Made by a program: the position numbers and the translations under genes
Source of the DNA: an uncultured bacterium
GTDB taxonomy: Bacteria; Cyanobacteriota; Vampirovibrionia; Gastranaerophilales; Gastranaerophilaceae
DNA: 54,981 nt
Assembly: GCA_950022495.1 (NCBI GenBank)
Contig: CATLLJ010000008.1
Coordinates: 1-54,981, forward strand
Direction: 5' to 3'
Shown: positions 17,606-29,165 of the stretch, piece after piece
How positions within the stretch are numbered: position 1 is the first letter of the stretch
How the letters are laid out: each line of letters begins with the position of its first letter
The notes under the pieces: model-generated
What the model saw: only the letters and a program-made list of their open reading frames with translations
Database searches by the model: none
What the model was told of the DNA's origin: nothing

Positions 17606-20600
17606 TTATTGTTCGTCATCTACATTGAAATCAGGAGCACCGAACATACCTTCAATTTCTTCCAAAATTGCAGAAGGTTTTCTTGCTTGATTTCTTTGAG
17701 CAACTGCACGTTTTCTTTCTTCTCTATCACGTTCTTCATTTGCGTTAATCAGGTGATGGAAACCTGTACCTGCAGGGATTAAACGACCGATAATAACGTT
17801 TTCTTTCAAACCTCTTAACAAGTCTTTTTTACCATCAACTGCTGCTTCAGTTAAGATTCTTGTTGTTTCCTGGAATGAAGCTGCTGAAATGAATGATTCA
17901 GTGTTTAATGAAGCTTTAGTAATACCTAACAACATGTATTCACAAGTTGCAGGAGCTTTACCTGCTTCTTCTGCAAGTTTGTTTTCTTTTTCAAATGTTT
18001 GCATTTCAATCAATTCACCAGGTAACAGGTTAGTGTCGCCTGCGTCAACAATCTTAACTTTCTTAGTCATTTGACGAACGATAATTTCAATGTGTTTATC
18101 AGCAATTTCAACACCTTGAGAACGATATACACGTTGTACTTCGTCTACTAAGTATTGTTGTGCTGCTTCCGGTCCGCATAATCTCATAACATCATGAGGA
18201 TTCAAAGGACCTGAAGTTAATGCTTGACCTTTTGTAATTTTTTGTCCGTTAGAAACAATTACATTAGAGTCAATTGCATATTTGATTTCAGTTGATGAAC
18301 CGTCTTCATCTGTCAAGAATAATCTCGGGAATCCGTCGTCATCAATTTCAATCTTAGCAGTACCGTCAAATTCTGCTAAAATAGCACAATCTTTTGGTTT
18401 TCTACCTTCAAGAAGTTCTTCAACTTTCGGCAAACCTTGAACGATATCGCCTGTTTTTTCTCTTTCAAATACTAATGTTGCAAGTAAGTCACCTCTAAGA
18501 ACCAATGCTCCTGAGTCGATTTGTAACATTGTACCCGGGCTGATTAAGTAAGGACGACCGTTTCTGATAGTAATTTCGCCTTTATTGATTGCAGTAACAA
18601 GACCTGAAACAGGAGATGTTTCACCGCTTTCTGCTAAAACTTTATCAGATTTAACAAATTCGCCTTTCTTAACAACAGCTTTACCTTTAACAGAAACTGT
18701 TGTTTCAGAACTTTCAGAGATTAACAATAATCTTCTGATATCTTCATCTTCACTCTTAATTGAAGCTACTGCATCGTGCATTGCAAGAACTTGAGTTTTT
18801 GCAACTGCTGTACGAGGTTCAATTGTTTCACCGTCTTTTACAAGCAATTCTGTTTGTAAAGAAGAATGAGCTGAACCTTCTAATTCACGACGAACAATTA
18901 AGTTTTCTAATACAACGATTCTCAATGAACCTTGTGAATCAAGTTCTACCATACCTTTAAGGTGTGATAAGTAACCTTGCATTTGAAGAACTAAAGATGT
19001 TCTTGTGATTGTAGCACCATCAACATTTCTAACTCTTGCACCGTCTTTGTATTGAAGTTGAGTTACAGGGATAATATCAATCAATTCATCAGTTGTATTG
19101 AATGCGATTGAAACATCTTTCTGATTAACTTCTAATACTTGAACAGGTCTTACAAGAATTTGAACAGGTTGATTTGCAATAGAATCTTCATCTAGAGATA
19201 ATGTTGAATCAATTTCTTCATCCAAATCATCAATAGGTAATTCATCTACTGAAGAATCCATAATTGTAACGATTGAAGTTTCTTTAGCTTTAATACCGTC
19301 AGCAATTACAGTACCTTTTTTAACAACTTCACCTTCATCAACTTTCAATTCAGAAATATTTGATAAAGTATGAACTTGACCAGGTCTTATTGTAATTTCA
19401 TGAATTACATCGTTGTATTCTTTGAATTCAACAATACCATCAATGTGGCAGTATACATCTTTAACGATTTCAGTACCTGCAGTAACTGCTGTACCATTTT
19501 CAACCATTTTCAATGTACTATCTTTATTGATTTGGTGAATTTCTTCCGGAATAAATACAACTTTACCAGGTTTAGTAATAATTTGATTTTCGTCAACTTC
19601 AACGTCAACATATCTGATTTCACCTGAAGATGAAACTGAACATTCATCATCAATAAGTTCGGCAATAATCATACCGTTTTCAACTGTTGTATCAACAGGA
19701 GCTTTAACAATATATCTTTCACCTGTTGAATCAACTGTCCAGAGTTGTTCTTTTTTAGTTTGTTCAAATGAAGCATTTTCAGGTTGTAAAGATGCGATAA
19801 CAATTGTCAATTCTTTACCTTGAACAATTTTCTTAATCTTTTTACCATCAAATTTATCATCTTCGATAACTAATTCGTCACCAACTCTAACTTCACCGCC
19901 GTGTTCGCAGATAGTCAATGTTTCAGCAAGTTTTTCACCTGCAGTAACTTTTTGACCGTCTTTAACAAGAACTTTTGAACCGCCAGGTAATGTGTAAACA
20001 TCACCGCCTAGAACCCAAACAACACCTTGTTTGTTAGTAGTTCTAAGAACGTTGCCCTGTCTGTCTTTCTTTTCATCGGCTTTGAAATCTTCAAATACGA
20101 TTTCACCTGAAATATCAGTTGTGATATCTTTTGTTGCTTTTTCTGTCAAACGAGAGCTGTCACCAACAGAAGTTGGAGCGTGTTCTGCCATTTTGAAACC
20201 TTTAGCAACTTCCATACCGTCAGTAATAAACAATGTAGCACCGGCAGGAATATGATATTTAGTTGTTCTTTTTTCGCCTTTAACTTCAATATCAGCTTCG
20301 TACATAGATACTTGAACAACATCCCCGTGACGTGTTCTAAGTTCTCTTGCTTTAATTTTAGAAACAACAGTACCTGCTTCACGAGCTAAGATTTCTTTCT
20401 TAGCTTCTTTAACGCCAACCGCACCACCGGTGTGGAAGGTTCTCATTGTAAGCTGTGTACCAGGTTCACCAATTGACTGAGCTGCGATAATACCGATTGC
20501 TTCACCGATATCAACAAGTTTTTGAGTTGTCATTGCCCAGCCGTAACATTTTTGGCAAACACCGTATTCAAGTCCGCAGGTTAAACCTGAACGAACTCTC

Positions 20601-21460
20601 AATTCGTGTAAGTCAAGACTTGAAATTTTCTTGATATCATCACGATCCATTGTTGTACCGTTAGCAACTAAAACATTACCTTCAGCATCAACAATATCTT
20701 GAGCAACAGTTCTTCCTAATAATCTGTCGATTAACGGAACGATAACTGCATCACCGTCAGTAATTGATTTAAGGTCAATATATTTTGTTGTATGACAATC
20801 ATCAGCACGGATAATTACATCTTGAGCTACGTCAACAAGACGTCTTGTTAAGTAACCTGAGTCAGCTGTTTTCAACGCTGTATCTACAAGACCTTTACGA
20901 GCACCGTATGATGAAATGATGTATTCTGTAACTGACAAACCTTCTTTAAAGTTAGATTTGATAGGTAAGTCGATGATTTGACCTTGTGCGTCTGCCATCA
21001 AACCACGCATACCAACCAGCTGTGAAACCTGTGATAAGTTACCACGGGCTCCGGAGAATGCCATCATATAAACCGGGTTCAATCTGTCGAAGTTTTCAAC
21101 AACTTGTTCTGTCAATTTAGCTGTTGTTTCAGACCAAGTGTCGATAACCTTAGTATATCTTTCAACTTCTGTGATTTCACCTTTTAAGTATCTGTTTGTT
21201 GATTTTTCAATTTCTTTTTCAGCTGATTTCAACAATTCTTTCTTAGATTCAGGAACTGAAAGGTCTGCAATTGAAATTGTAGTACCTGAAACAGTTGCAT
21301 ACTTATAACCTAAGCTCTTTAAAGAGTTAGCAAGAGCAGCTGCTTTAGCACCGCCGTATTCCAAATACATCTGACCTAACAATTTTTTCAATGAACCTTT
21401 GTCCATTTGTTTGTTAATGAAATCAGGTGATTTCTTTGTATTTGTATATGTTCTTTCCAT
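17606..21460 (-). CDS. rpoC2: RNA polymerase beta' subunit, C-terminal part (RpoC2)
   Basis: 1284 aa, the C-terminal portion of beta', as found split in cyanobacteria and chloroplasts. It holds the trigger-loop start ([17 protein letters not shown], about residues 328-347) and then an insertion of roughly 650 residues rich in beta-barrel (SI3-like) repeats. The loop resumes at [15 protein letters not shown] (about 1005). The C-terminus contains [27 protein letters not shown]. It follows rpoC1 by 40 bp and is closed by the terminator at 17556. Confidence 0.97.
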   Translation of the reverse strand: MERTYTNTKKSPDFINKQMDKGSLKKLLGQMYLEYGGAKAAALANSLKSLGYKYATVSGTTISIADLSVPESKKELLKSAEKEIEKSTNRYLKGEITEVERYTKVIDTWSETTAKLTEQVVENFDRLNPVYMMAFSGARGNLSQVSQLVGMRGLMADAQGQIIDLPIKSNFKEGLSVTEYIISSYGARKGLVDTALKTADSGYLTRRLVDVAQDVIIRADDCHTTKYIDLKSITDGDAVIVPLIDRLLGRTVAQDIVDAEGNVLVANGTTMDRDDIKKISSLDLHELRVRSGLTCGLEYGVCQKCYGWAMTTQKLVDIGEAIGIIAAQSIGEPGTQLTMRTFHTGGAVGVKEAKKEILAREAGTVVSKIKARELRTRHGDVVQVSMYEADIEVKGEKRTTKYHIPAGATLFITDGMEVAKGFKMAEHAPTSVGDSSRLTEKATKDITTDISGEIVFEDFKADEKKDRQGNVLRTTNKQGVVWVLGGDVYTLPGGSKVLVKDGQKVTAGEKLAETLTICEHGGEVRVGDELVIEDDKFDGKKIKKIVQGKELTIVIASLQPENASFEQTKKEQLWTVDSTGERYIVKAPVDTTVENGMIIAELIDDECSVSSSGEIRYVDVEVDENQIITKPGKVVFIPEEIHQINKDSTLKMVENGTAVTAGTEIVKDVYCHIDGIVEFKEYNDVIHEITIRPGQVHTLSNISELKVDEGEVVKKGTVIADGIKAKETSIVTIMDSSVDELPIDDLDEEIDSTLSLDEDSIANQPVQILVRPVQVLEVNQKDVSIAFNTTDELIDIIPVTQLQYKDGARVRNVDGATITRTSLVLQMQGYLSHLKGMVELDSQGSLRIVVLENLIVRRELEGSAHSSLQTELLVKDGETIEPRTAVAKTQVLAMHDAVASIKSEDEDIRRLLLISESSETTVSVKGKAVVKKGEFVKSDKVLAESGETSPVSGLVTAINKGEITIRNGRPYLISPGTMLQIDSGALVLRGDLLATLVFEREKTGDIVQGLPKVEELLEGRKPKDCAILAEFDGTAKIEIDDDGFPRLFLTDEDGSSTEIKYAIDSNVIVSNGQKITKGQALTSGPLNPHDVMRLCGPEAAQQYLVDEVQRVYRSQGVEIADKHIEIIVRQMTKKVKIVDAGDTNLLPGELIEMQTFEKENKLAEEAGKAPATCEYMLLGITKASLNTESFISAASFQETTRILTEAAVDGKKDLLRGLKENVIIGRLIPAGTGFHHLINANEERDREERKRAVAQRNQARKPSAILEEIEGMFGAPDFNVDDEQ

Positions 21461-21500
21461 TCTAATTTTTCCTCAATTAGTTAATTTACATTAATTTCAC

Positions 21501-23210
21501 TTACACAAGTGTTTTTCTGACTTCTTCGTTGAAGATAATTCTACCAACAGTAGTTTCTAATCTTTCACCTTTTTCATCTCTAACAACGATTTTGTCGTGA
21601 AGTTTGATTACGCCGACTTCAAGAGCAGAGATTGCATCCTGGAAGTTATAGAAGTAACCTTTAACTTCTTGGTTAGGATCTTTCAAGGTAGTTAAGTAAT
21701 ACATACCCAATACCATATCCTGAGAAGGTGTTACGATTGGTTTTCCGTTAGCAGGAGCTAACAGGTTGTTAGTAGCTAACATAAGCATTCTTGCTTCTGC
21801 TTGAGCTTCAATTGAAAGAGGAACGTGAACAGCCATTTGGTCACCGTCGAAGTCAGCGTTGAATGCTGTACATGCTAACGGGTGAAGCTGAATTGCACGA
21901 CCTTCTACCAATTTTGGTTCAAAAGCCTGAATACCTAGTCTGTGAAGGGTTGGAGCACGGTTCAACATAACAGGGTGCCCGTCAATAACCTCTTCTAAGA
22001 TATCCCAAACTATCGGTTCAGAACGTTCAATTTTCTTCTTAGCAGATTTGATATTTTGAACATATCCGCGTTCGATAAGTTTATTAACAACAAATGGTTT
22101 GAATAATTCGATAGCCATTTCTTTTGGCAAACCGCATTGGTTCAATTGTAATGTAGGACCTACAACGATTACTGAACGACCTGAGTAGTCAACACGTTTA
22201 CCTAACAAGTTTTGACGGAAACGACCTTGTTTACCTTCAATAATGTTAGATAATGATTTCAATGCTCTGTTGTTAGGACCAACAACTGTTCTTCCGCGTC
22301 TTCCGTTATCGATAAGAGCGTCAACAGCTTCTTGTAACATACGTTTTTCGTTTCTTACGATAATTTCAGGAGCACCCATTTCCAATAATCTTTGTAAACG
22401 GTTGTTTCTGTTAATTACACGTCTGTACAAGTCATTTAAGTCAGATGTTGCAAAACGTCCGCCGTCTAACTGAACCATTGGTCTCAAGTCAGGTGGAGTA
22501 ACAGGAAGTACATCCATTACCATCCATGTAGGATTTGTATCTGATGAGATTAGAGAATCTAGTAATCTTAATCTCTTAATTAATTTAGATTTCTTTTGAA
22601 CAGAAGTAATGTTACCTGCTAATTCAGTTCTGATTTCTTCTGCCAGAGTTTTAATATCAACTTCACCAAGAAGTTCTTTAATAGCTTCTGCACCGATACC
22701 AACTTTTAAAGTTGATTCTTCGTTTTCAGCCATATAATCTTCGTATTCTTCTTCAGAAAGAAGTTGAAGTTTTTTGAAATCACTGTCGCCGCCATCGATT
22801 ACAACATAGCTGTTGAAATAGATAACTTGTTCAAGATCTTTCAAAGTCATATCTAAAAGTAAGCCAAGATATGAAGGTATACCTTTTAAGAACCAGATAT
22901 GTGAAACAGGAGCAGCAAGTTTAATGTGTCCCATTCTATGTCTACGAACTTTTGAATCAGTAACTTCAACACCGCAGCGTTCGCAGATAATACCTTTGTG
23001 TCTTACTCTTTTATACTTACCGCAATAGCATTCCCAGTCCTTTGTTGGCCCGAAAATTCTTTCGCAGAATAAACCGTCTCTTTCCGGTTTTAATGTACGA
23101 TAATTTATTGTTTCCGGTTTAGTAACTTCGCCGTGAGACCATTGAAGTATTCTTTCCGGAGAGGCAATACTTATTCGTATATAATCAAAATAGTCTATAC
23201 TTGTTGACAT
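21501..23210 (-). CDS. rpoC1: RNA polymerase beta' subunit, N-terminal part (RpoC1/gamma)
   Basis: 569 aa. It carries the Zn1 site ([20 protein letters not shown], about residues 60-79), the lid/rudder region and the catalytic Mg motif [12 protein letters not shown] (about 455-466), and ends after the bridge toward the secondary channel. The stand-alone rpoC1 gene is a marker of the cyanobacterial lineage. It is the middle gene of rpoB-rpoC1-rpoC2. Confidence 0.97.
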   Translation of the reverse strand: MSTSIDYFDYIRISIASPERILQWSHGEVTKPETINYRTLKPERDGLFCERIFGPTKDWECYCGKYKRVRHKGIICERCGVEVTDSKVRRHRMGHIKLAAPVSHIWFLKGIPSYLGLLLDMTLKDLEQVIYFNSYVVIDGGDSDFKKLQLLSEEEYEDYMAENEESTLKVGIGAEAIKELLGEVDIKTLAEEIRTELAGNITSVQKKSKLIKRLRLLDSLISSDTNPTWMVMDVLPVTPPDLRPMVQLDGGRFATSDLNDLYRRVINRNNRLQRLLEMGAPEIIVRNEKRMLQEAVDALIDNGRRGRTVVGPNNRALKSLSNIIEGKQGRFRQNLLGKRVDYSGRSVIVVGPTLQLNQCGLPKEMAIELFKPFVVNKLIERGYVQNIKSAKKKIERSEPIVWDILEEVIDGHPVMLNRAPTLHRLGIQAFEPKLVEGRAIQLHPLACTAFNADFDGDQMAVHVPLSIEAQAEARMLMLATNNLLAPANGKPIVTPSQDMVLGMYYLTTLKDPNQEVKGYFYNFQDAISALEVGVIKLHDKIVVRDEKGERLETTVGRIIFNEEVRKTLV

Positions 23211-23241
23211 TTATAATGTTCTCCTTTTGTTTTATCGTTTC

Positions 23242-23300
23242 TTCCGGGAATTACCCCCTCCCGGAAATCAAAGATTTCCACCCTCCCTCGAGGGGAGGGT
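23242..23300. repeat. Three consecutive hairpins between rpoB and rpoC1
   Basis: Hairpin A TTCCGGGA/TCCCGGAA (23242-23249/23259-23266), B GAAATC/GATTTC (23264-23269/23273-23278) and C ACCCTCCC/GGGAGGGT (23280-23287/23293-23300). They fill the 100-bp rpoB-rpoC1 spacer, which is far more G/C-rich than its surroundings. They may be a dispersed repeat, an RNA-processing site or a partial attenuator. Confidence 0.6.
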
Positions 23301-23310
23301 ATTTAAAATC

Positions 23311-26300
23311 TTATAAATCTCCGAAAGTAGTTGGAGTTTCAAAGAAGTTGATATTCAACAACTCAGAATCAACGTCTGACAGAGTTCTTTTTGGAGCAGC
23401 CTTTCTCAAGTCGTCCATATCTGTCATTAAGTCTACTTCCTGACCGTCTTTCTTCGCTACTGTTATATCTAAACCAATACTTTGTAATTCTCTTACAAGT
23501 ACTTTGAATGATTCAGGAATACCAGGTCTAGGGATGTTGTCGCCTTTAACGATTGCTTCATAAGCTCTGTTACGTCCGTTAACATCATCTGATTTGATTG
23601 TTAACATTTCTTGAAGAGTATAAGCTGCACCGTAAGCTTCTAACGCCCAAACTTCCATCTCACCAAATCTTTGACCGCCGAATTGAGCTTTACCACCCAA
23701 TGGCTGTTGAGTAACAAGTGAGTAAGGACCTGTACTTCTTGCGTGAATTTTATCGTCAACTAAGTGAACAAGTTTCAAGAAGTAAGTTAAACCAACTGCA
23801 ACAGGTCTGTCAAACGGTTCACCGGTTCTGCCGTCAATAAGCATTACCTTACCGTCTTCGCCAACCCAGTCACATCCTGATTCTTTAATACCTCTTAGAA
23901 GTTCAGCTTTTGTAGCGATTTCTGATTGGTTTTCACCGTACATTTCATCAAATGAAGGTGCTTCGTAGTGGTCGCCTGTCAAGTATGCAGCCAAGCCTAA
24001 CAATAATTCGTAAGTTTGACCAACGTTCATACGAGAAGGTACACCAAGCGGGTTCAATACGATATCAACCGGAGTTCCGTCTGGTAAGAATGGCATATCT
24101 TCTTTTGGAAGAATTCTTGAAACGATACCTTTGTTACCGTGACGTCCTGAAAGTTTATCACCTACAGAAACTTTACGTTTTTGAGCGATGTAAACCCTGA
24201 TAACTGTATTTGCACCAGGTGGAAGTTCATCACCTTTTTCTCTGTCGAATACTTTTACGTCAAGTACTCTACCGCCTTCTCCGTGAGGAACACGAAGAGA
24301 ATTATCTTTAACATCTCTTGCTTTTTCAGCGAAGATTGCTCTTAATAATTTTTCTTCAGGCGGATGTTCAGATTCACCTTTAGGTGTAACTTTACCAACC
24401 AATATATCGTCAGCATAAACACGAGCACCGATACGAACAATACCACGTTCATCCAAATGTCTCAAAGCATCTTCTGAAACGTTAGGAATTTCACGTGTAA
24501 TTTCTTCCGGTCCGAGTTTTGTTTGACGAGCTTCGATTTCTAATTTTTCAATGTGTAATGATGTGAAGATATCATCGTGAACGCATCTTTCAGATAACAA
24601 GATAGCATCCTCGAAGTTATAACCTTCCCAAGGCATATAAGCAACCAAAATGTTTTTACCTAAAGAAAGTTCACCGCCGCAAGTTGAAGCACCGTCTGCA
24701 ATTACATCGCCAGCTTTAACTTTGTCGCCTTCGTGAACGATAGGTCTTTGGTTAATACACGTATCTTGGTTAGAACGAACATATTTCATTAATGTATAAA
24801 TATGTGGTTTACCTTGAAGGTCTCTGATAACGATTTCTTCACCAACAACTCTTTCAACTGTACCGTCAACATCTGCAACGATAACCATACCTGAGTCTTT
24901 AGCTACACGAGATTCAAGACCTGTACCTACTCTTGGTCTTTGAGTGATTAAAAGAGGTACTGCTTGACGCTGCATGTTAGAACCCATCAATGCACGGTTA
25001 GCATCGTCGTGTTCAATAAACGGAATCATTGAAGTCGCAACTGAAATGATTTGGATAGGACATACACCAACATAGTCGACTTTAGATGCTTCGGTCATAA
25101 TGAATTCTGAACGATATCTTGCAGGAACCATGTTTTCTACAAATGTTCTATCTTTATTTAATTTAACGTCAGCAGGAGCACAACGATAATTTTCGTCGGC
25201 GTCAGCTGTCATATAAACTACTTCATCTGTTACTACGCCGTTTTTAACAACAAAGAACGGAGATTCAACAAAACCATAATCGTTGACTTTAGCGTGAGTT
25301 GCCAATGAACCTATCAAACCTGCGTTAGGTCCTTCCGGTGTTTCAATCGGACAAATACGTCCGTAGTGAGAAGGGTGGATATCACGAACCGCAAATCCAG
25401 CTCTTTCTCTTTGTAAACCACCAGGTCCTAAAGCTGAAATACGACGTTTGTGAGTCAATTCAGCAAGAGGGTTTGTTTGGTCCATGAACTGTGATAATTG
25501 AGAACTTCCGAAGAATTCTTTTAATGAAGCAACTAAAGGTTTAGTGTTCAACAAGTTCAACGGAGTTAAGGTTTCAGAATCTTGAAGAGTCATTCTTTCT
25601 TTAACGATTCTTTCGATTCTTGATAAACCTACTCTGAATTGGTTTTGAAGAAGTTCACCAACTGAACGGATTCTTCTGTTACCCAAGTGGTCGATATCAT
25701 CTAATTGACCTTCATCGTAAGTTAAGTTAATCAAATATTCGATTGTAGAAACGATATCTTCTACAGTCAAAGTTCTTTGATTTTTAGGAATATTTAAGTT
25801 TAATTTTTTGTTTAATTTATAACGACCAACACGACCGATATCGTATTTCTTTTCATCAAAGAATCTTGATTCTAAGATTTGACGTCCGCCTTGTGGAGAA
25901 GCAGGATCGCCAGGTCTCAATTTTTTGTATAATTCTACTAATGCTTCATCAGTAGTTTCAGTAGTATCTTTTTCCAAAGTTTTCTTCAAGAATTCAAAGT
26001 GAGTGAATTTTGATTCCATTTCAGAAACTGTGATACCCATAGCTTTCAATAAAGTTGTAGCTAAGATTTTTCTGTTTTTGTCGATTTTAACGTGAATAAT
26101 ATCGTTAGAATCTGTTTCGATTTTCAACCAAGCACCGCGGTTAGGAATCATTGTAGCGTTGTATAAACGTTTTCCTGTTGGTGATGGGTCGCATTTGAAG
26201 TAAACACCAGGAGAACGAACGATTTGTGATACAATAACACGTTCTGCTCCGTTTACAATGAAAGTACCTTTGTCTGTCATTGTAGGGATATCGCCGATGT

Positions 26301-26631
26301 AAACTTCTTGTTCTTTGATTTCACCGCTGTCACGGTTAACTAATCTAATCATAACGCGTAATTGTTTTGCATAAGTTGCGTCATGAATTCTTGCCTCTTC
26401 TACTGTATACTTTGCATTGTCGAAAGTATAGTTTGGTAAGAAGTGTAATTCTAATCTGCCTGTATAGTCTTTAATAGGAGAGAATGAAAGTAATTCTTCT
26501 TTCAAACCTTCTTTTAAGAACCATTCAAACGATTTTTTTTGCACTTCAATAAGGTCCGGTAAATCGTCCAAACGAGTATGTGGAATACCCATTGGCGTTA
26601 CTCTTTTTGCATATTTTGTCTCAGACATCAA
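23311..26631 (-). CDS. rpoB: RNA polymerase beta subunit
   Basis: 1106 aa; typical RpoB motifs include the rifampicin region ([29 protein letters not shown]), [12 protein letters not shown] and the C-terminal [37 protein letters not shown] stretch. GAGGTG precedes the ATG. It is the first gene of the operon. The ribosomal genes rplJL do not precede it; instead there is a separate promoter and a leader of about 180 nt, as in cyanobacteria. Confidence 0.98.
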   Translation of the reverse strand: MMSETKYAKRVTPMGIPHTRLDDLPDLIEVQKKSFEWFLKEGLKEELLSFSPIKDYTGRLELHFLPNYTFDNAKYTVEEARIHDATYAKQLRVMIRLVNRDSGEIKEQEVYIGDIPTMTDKGTFIVNGAERVIVSQIVRSPGVYFKCDPSPTGKRLYNATMIPNRGAWLKIETDSNDIIHVKIDKNRKILATTLLKAMGITVSEMESKFTHFEFLKKTLEKDTTETTDEALVELYKKLRPGDPASPQGGRQILESRFFDEKKYDIGRVGRYKLNKKLNLNIPKNQRTLTVEDIVSTIEYLINLTYDEGQLDDIDHLGNRRIRSVGELLQNQFRVGLSRIERIVKERMTLQDSETLTPLNLLNTKPLVASLKEFFGSSQLSQFMDQTNPLAELTHKRRISALGPGGLQRERAGFAVRDIHPSHYGRICPIETPEGPNAGLIGSLATHAKVNDYGFVESPFFVVKNGVVTDEVVYMTADADENYRCAPADVKLNKDRTFVENMVPARYRSEFIMTEASKVDYVGVCPIQIISVATSMIPFIEHDDANRALMGSNMQRQAVPLLITQRPRVGTGLESRVAKDSGMVIVADVDGTVERVVGEEIVIRDLQGKPHIYTLMKYVRSNQDTCINQRPIVHEGDKVKAGDVIADGASTCGGELSLGKNILVAYMPWEGYNFEDAILLSERCVHDDIFTSLHIEKLEIEARQTKLGPEEITREIPNVSEDALRHLDERGIVRIGARVYADDILVGKVTPKGESEHPPEEKLLRAIFAEKARDVKDNSLRVPHGEGGRVLDVKVFDREKGDELPPGANTVIRVYIAQKRKVSVGDKLSGRHGNKGIVSRILPKEDMPFLPDGTPVDIVLNPLGVPSRMNVGQTYELLLGLAAYLTGDHYEAPSFDEMYGENQSEIATKAELLRGIKESGCDWVGEDGKVMLIDGRTGEPFDRPVAVGLTYFLKLVHLVDDKIHARSTGPYSLVTQQPLGGKAQFGGQRFGEMEVWALEAYGAAYTLQEMLTIKSDDVNGRNRAYEAIVKGDNIPRPGIPESFKVLVRELQSIGLDITVAKKDGQEVDLMTDMDDLRKAAPKRTLSDVDSELLNINFFETPTTFGDL

Positions 26632-26849
26632 TTCACCTCATTTTAAAATGGTGTACGTACTATAAAACTTTTTATTTTCTAACTTAAGGCTGTAAACCCT
26701 CTACCGTAATTGGTAAATAACTGCAATTTCAGGGATTTGTAAAAGTTGGTGAAACTCGCTCATAATCAAACTTCCGAGATTTGGGCATACTTCACCCGAC
26801 TTTACATTTGCATGTTATTCCATCATAGTACATCAATATTAGTAGTCAA
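26632..26849 (-). promoter_or_regulatory. rpoB operon promoter and long leader
   Basis: On the complement TTGACT (26844-26849), 16-bp spacer, TATGAT (26822-26827); start predicted near 26815. The leader of about 180 nt contains no recognised ORF and has several short complementary stretches. It may carry post-transcriptional control of RNA polymerase synthesis, but no known leader RNA was recognised. Confidence 0.6.
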
Positions 26850-26994
26850 GTAAATTTGGCATGTTTTTTAGGAAATTTTTCTATTTTTCTTAACAAAAAT
26901 TTACAGAGATAAATATATAAGGTGAAAAGTTTGAGTTTGAGAGGGTTTGAGTGTCAAGCTATACTTTAGGATTATTTTGAACATTGCATAAATA

Positions 26995-27024
26995 AAGGGT
27001 TTTGGCGATATCGCCAAAACCCTT
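26995..27024. terminator. 30-bp perfect palindrome
   Basis: AAGGGTTTTGGCGAT followed by its exact complement (26995-27009/27010-27024). It lies just past the DUF805 pseudogene and is probably its terminator, although the T-run is poor. An operator role cannot be excluded. The space from here to the rpoB promoter holds nothing else I can name. Confidence 0.5.
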
Positions 27025-27045
27025 ACATAACAATACTTTTAGTAA

Positions 27046-27426
27046 TTAATAATTATTTTTTATAATTCTTCCCGGAATAAAACATAAAAGAATCAACACA
27101 ATTAAACTAACTGCAGGTAAGATAAAATAAGTATCGCAAGCAGGATTGAACAAATTATACCCATCTTTAAATTTCCTGCAATATCATAAAGTCTCTTAGA
27201 ATGTGCTACAAAATTAATCCAAACTACAGCAAGTACAACTATAATGAACAATGGAAATAACGGACATATTAAAAAGCTATAAACTCTTTAAATAAAATTA
27301 CCAAAAGAATAAATAGTGTTAACATCAATTGTATTATAAAATACCTAAAACGCCCAATTGGTCCATCAAACCAAAATATATTTTTCCTACTTCAACCTCT
27401 AACATATCATTATCTTCGTAATCCAT
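27046..27426 (-). pseudogene. Frameshifted DUF805-like membrane protein
   Basis: It starts at ATG 27426 after GAGGGG and an extended -10 (TGATATAAT, 27453-27461 complement). Pieces of one membrane protein appear in different frames: MDYEDNDMLEVEVGKI, then WFDGPIGRFRYFIIQL..., then WINFVAHSKRLYDIAGN, then NLFNPACDTYFILPAVSL...CFIPGRIIKNNY. Each break coincides with a short A/T run. The G-RFRYF, KRLYDI and FIPG landmarks match DUF805. At least three frameshifts make it non-functional, unless they are sequencing errors. Confidence 0.7.
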
Positions 27427-27475
27427 ATAACCCCTCTATAAAATACAAATTAATTATATCATATATTTTAAAACA

Positions 27476-27517
27476 ATAGAAGAGATTCTTAACAATATTG
27501 CTAAAAATCTCTTCTAT
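27476..27517 (-). terminator. Hairpin after the 154-aa gene
   Basis: A 12-bp perfect stem (27476-27487/27506-27517; core AGAAGAGATT) with an 18-nt loop, followed on the complement by TTGTTTTAAA. A plausible weak terminator. Confidence 0.5.
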
Positions 27518-27529
27518 AAAATTTACAAC

Positions 27530-27994
27530 CTATGCAGCGTTATCAAAACGCACGCCTTTGCCACCATTTTCGTAGAATTCTTTTACTCTTTTTGAAGGCA
27601 ATTTGTTTGAGTAGTCATCATCAAATCTTACACCTTTACCGCCATTTTCGTAGAATTCTTTTATTTTTTCCTGAGGTGATAAATTATTATAATATTCATC
27701 ATATTTCTCATTATTTCTATTTACCAGATAACGTGCTAATGAACAATCATAAGAATTTACGTCTGCTTTTGGATTAAACAAATGTCGTCCAAAACCTAAT
27801 GGGTTTAAAAACGGATTTGATAAAATCGCCTGATTTGCACGTTCAGCTCTTTCTTTTTTTGTAGTTGTTAAATGCGTATAACCTGCTAATAAGCCAAGAC
27901 CGCCAACTACAGCAGTTGCTTGACCTGCCGGCTTTTTAAGGAAGTTTCTTACTACCTTAATTGTGTTGCTGTTCAAAATTCTTTCAATTCCCAT
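27530..27994 (-). CDS. Hypothetical protein with a duplicated KEFYENGGKGVRFD motif
   Basis: 154 aa. A hydrophobic segment lies at about residues 24-42 (GQATAVVGGLGLLAGYTHL). The C-terminal part repeats KEFYENGGKGVRFD(D/N) twice (about 112-126 and 138-152), each preceded by a basic/polar helix, which looks like a recent 26-residue internal duplication. A good Shine-Dalgarno (AGGAAAAAGG) precedes the ATG. No family was recognised. It may be a membrane-anchored binding protein. Confidence 0.65.
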   Translation of the reverse strand: MGIERILNSNTIKVVRNFLKKPAGQATAVVGGLGLLAGYTHLTTTKKERAERANQAILSNPFLNPLGFGRHLFNPKADVNSYDCSLARYLVNRNNEKYDEYYNNLSPQEKIKEFYENGGKGVRFDDDYSNKLPSKRVKEFYENGGKGVRFDNAA

Positions 27995-28146
27995 AATACC
28001 TTTTTCCTTTCTTAATTCCCTTACTCCCTTATAAAAAAATTTTCGTTTAAAGAATTGCTTCCTTAAAACTTAATAAATGAAACAAAATACAAAGCAATAT
28101 TGGCAACTTAAAACCCAAGTTTACATTTCGTAATAAACTCTTTTGG

Positions 28147-28152
28147 TATAAT
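28147..28152 (+). promoter_or_regulatory. -10 element six bases before pgeF
   Basis: TATAAT at 28147-28152, then six bases, then ATG 28159. No Shine-Dalgarno. Probable leaderless start. Confidence 0.65.
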
Positions 28153-28158
28153 AAATAT

Positions 28159-28908
28159 ATGTTTTATTTTGAAAAAATTAACGGAAGAAATATATTAAAA
28201 TCTGACTTATTAAAAGATGTTCAGGCATTTTTCACAACCCGTGATATTTGTATTTGTGACAAGGGATTACCCACTCTACTACAAGGAGCAAGGGAAATAT
28301 CAGACAACAAAAAAATCATCACAGATTATTTAAAAATAGATGAAAAATTCTTGATTTCACCGGAACAAACTCACAGTGCAAACATAGACACCACAATAGA
28401 AACAAAGCAAAATTATCCTGATACAGATGCATTAATTTTAACTCAAAAAAATATGGCAATTTTCTTAAATTTTGCAGACTGCACCCCTGTAATTTTGTAT
28501 GATAAAAAACAAAATATTGGAGCAATTGCCCATGCCGGCTGGCGTGGAACAGCACAAAAAATTGCACCGAAAACAGTTGAAAAAATGGTGATAAATTATA
28601 ATTCCAAACCCGAAGATATTGTTGCAATTATTGGTCCTGCTATCGGGTTTTGCTGCTACAATGTAGGAGAGGAAGTTTACGAAAAATTATCGAAAACAGT
28701 AACAAATTTTGACGGTCTTTACGAAATCCGCGAGGGAAATATTTTTGTTGATTTAAAGAATATAAATAGAAGACAATTAGAAGAAATCGGAGTCAAAGAA
28801 ATTGATGCCTGCCCGTATTGTACAGTTCATGACAACGATAAATTTTTCTCATACAGAAACGAAAATGCCACAACCAAAAGACACAGTGCAGTTCTTAAAT
28901 TAAGGTAA
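28159..28908 (+). CDS. pgeF: Peptidoglycan editing factor/laccase-domain protein (YfiH/YlmD family)
   Basis: 249 aa of the Cu-oxidase_4 family, which in E. coli corrects mis-incorporated Ser in peptidoglycan and has purine nucleosidase activities in other members. Metal/active-site landmarks are present: FADCTPV, HAGWRGT (His-Ala-Gly-Trp), GPAIGFCCYNVGEEV and CPYCTVHDNDKFFSYRN. It leads a short run with DUF1653 (4-bp gap) and tspO. Confidence 0.92.
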   Translation: MFYFEKINGRNILKSDLLKDVQAFFTTRDICICDKGLPTLLQGAREISDNKKIITDYLKIDEKFLISPEQTHSANIDTTIETKQNYPDTDALILTQKNMAIFLNFADCTPVILYDKKQNIGAIAHAGWRGTAQKIAPKTVEKMVINYNSKPEDIVAIIGPAIGFCCYNVGEEVYEKLSKTVTNFDGLYEIREGNIFVDLKNINRRQLEEIGVKEIDACPYCTVHDNDKFFSYRNENATTKRHSAVLKLR

Positions 28909-28912
28909 AACT

Positions 28913-29134
28913 ATGCAGGAAATCACAATTGGAAAAATATACAAACACTACAAAGGAAACTTGTATAAAATTATTAATTTTGCGAAACATTCCGAAACCA
29001 CAGAAGACATGATTGTATATCAGTCAGTAAAAACCGGTGAGATATGGGTTCGCCCTAAAAATATGTGGAATGAAATAATTGACGACAATGGAACATTAAG
29101 ATTTACACTTGTTGCTAATACTAATGGCGAATAA
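28913..29134 (+). CDS. DUF1653 protein
   Basis: 73 aa matching DUF1653 along its whole length: GKIYKHYKGNLYKIINFAKHSET, then MIVYQSVKTGEIWVRPKNMW. The family is a small beta-barrel of unknown function. AAGG precedes the ATG, which is 4 bp after the pgeF stop, so the genes are co-transcribed. Confidence 0.88.
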   Translation: MQEITIGKIYKHYKGNLYKIINFAKHSETTEDMIVYQSVKTGEIWVRPKNMWNEIIDDNGTLRFTLVANTNGE

Positions 29135-29153
29135 AATTTTTTAATAAAACACT

Positions 29154-29159
29154 TACAAT
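29154..29159 (+). promoter_or_regulatory. -10 element six bases before tspO
   Basis: TACAAT at 29154-29159, six bases, then ATG 29166, no Shine-Dalgarno. Probable leaderless start. Confidence 0.5.
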
Positions 29160-29165
29160 TCTATT

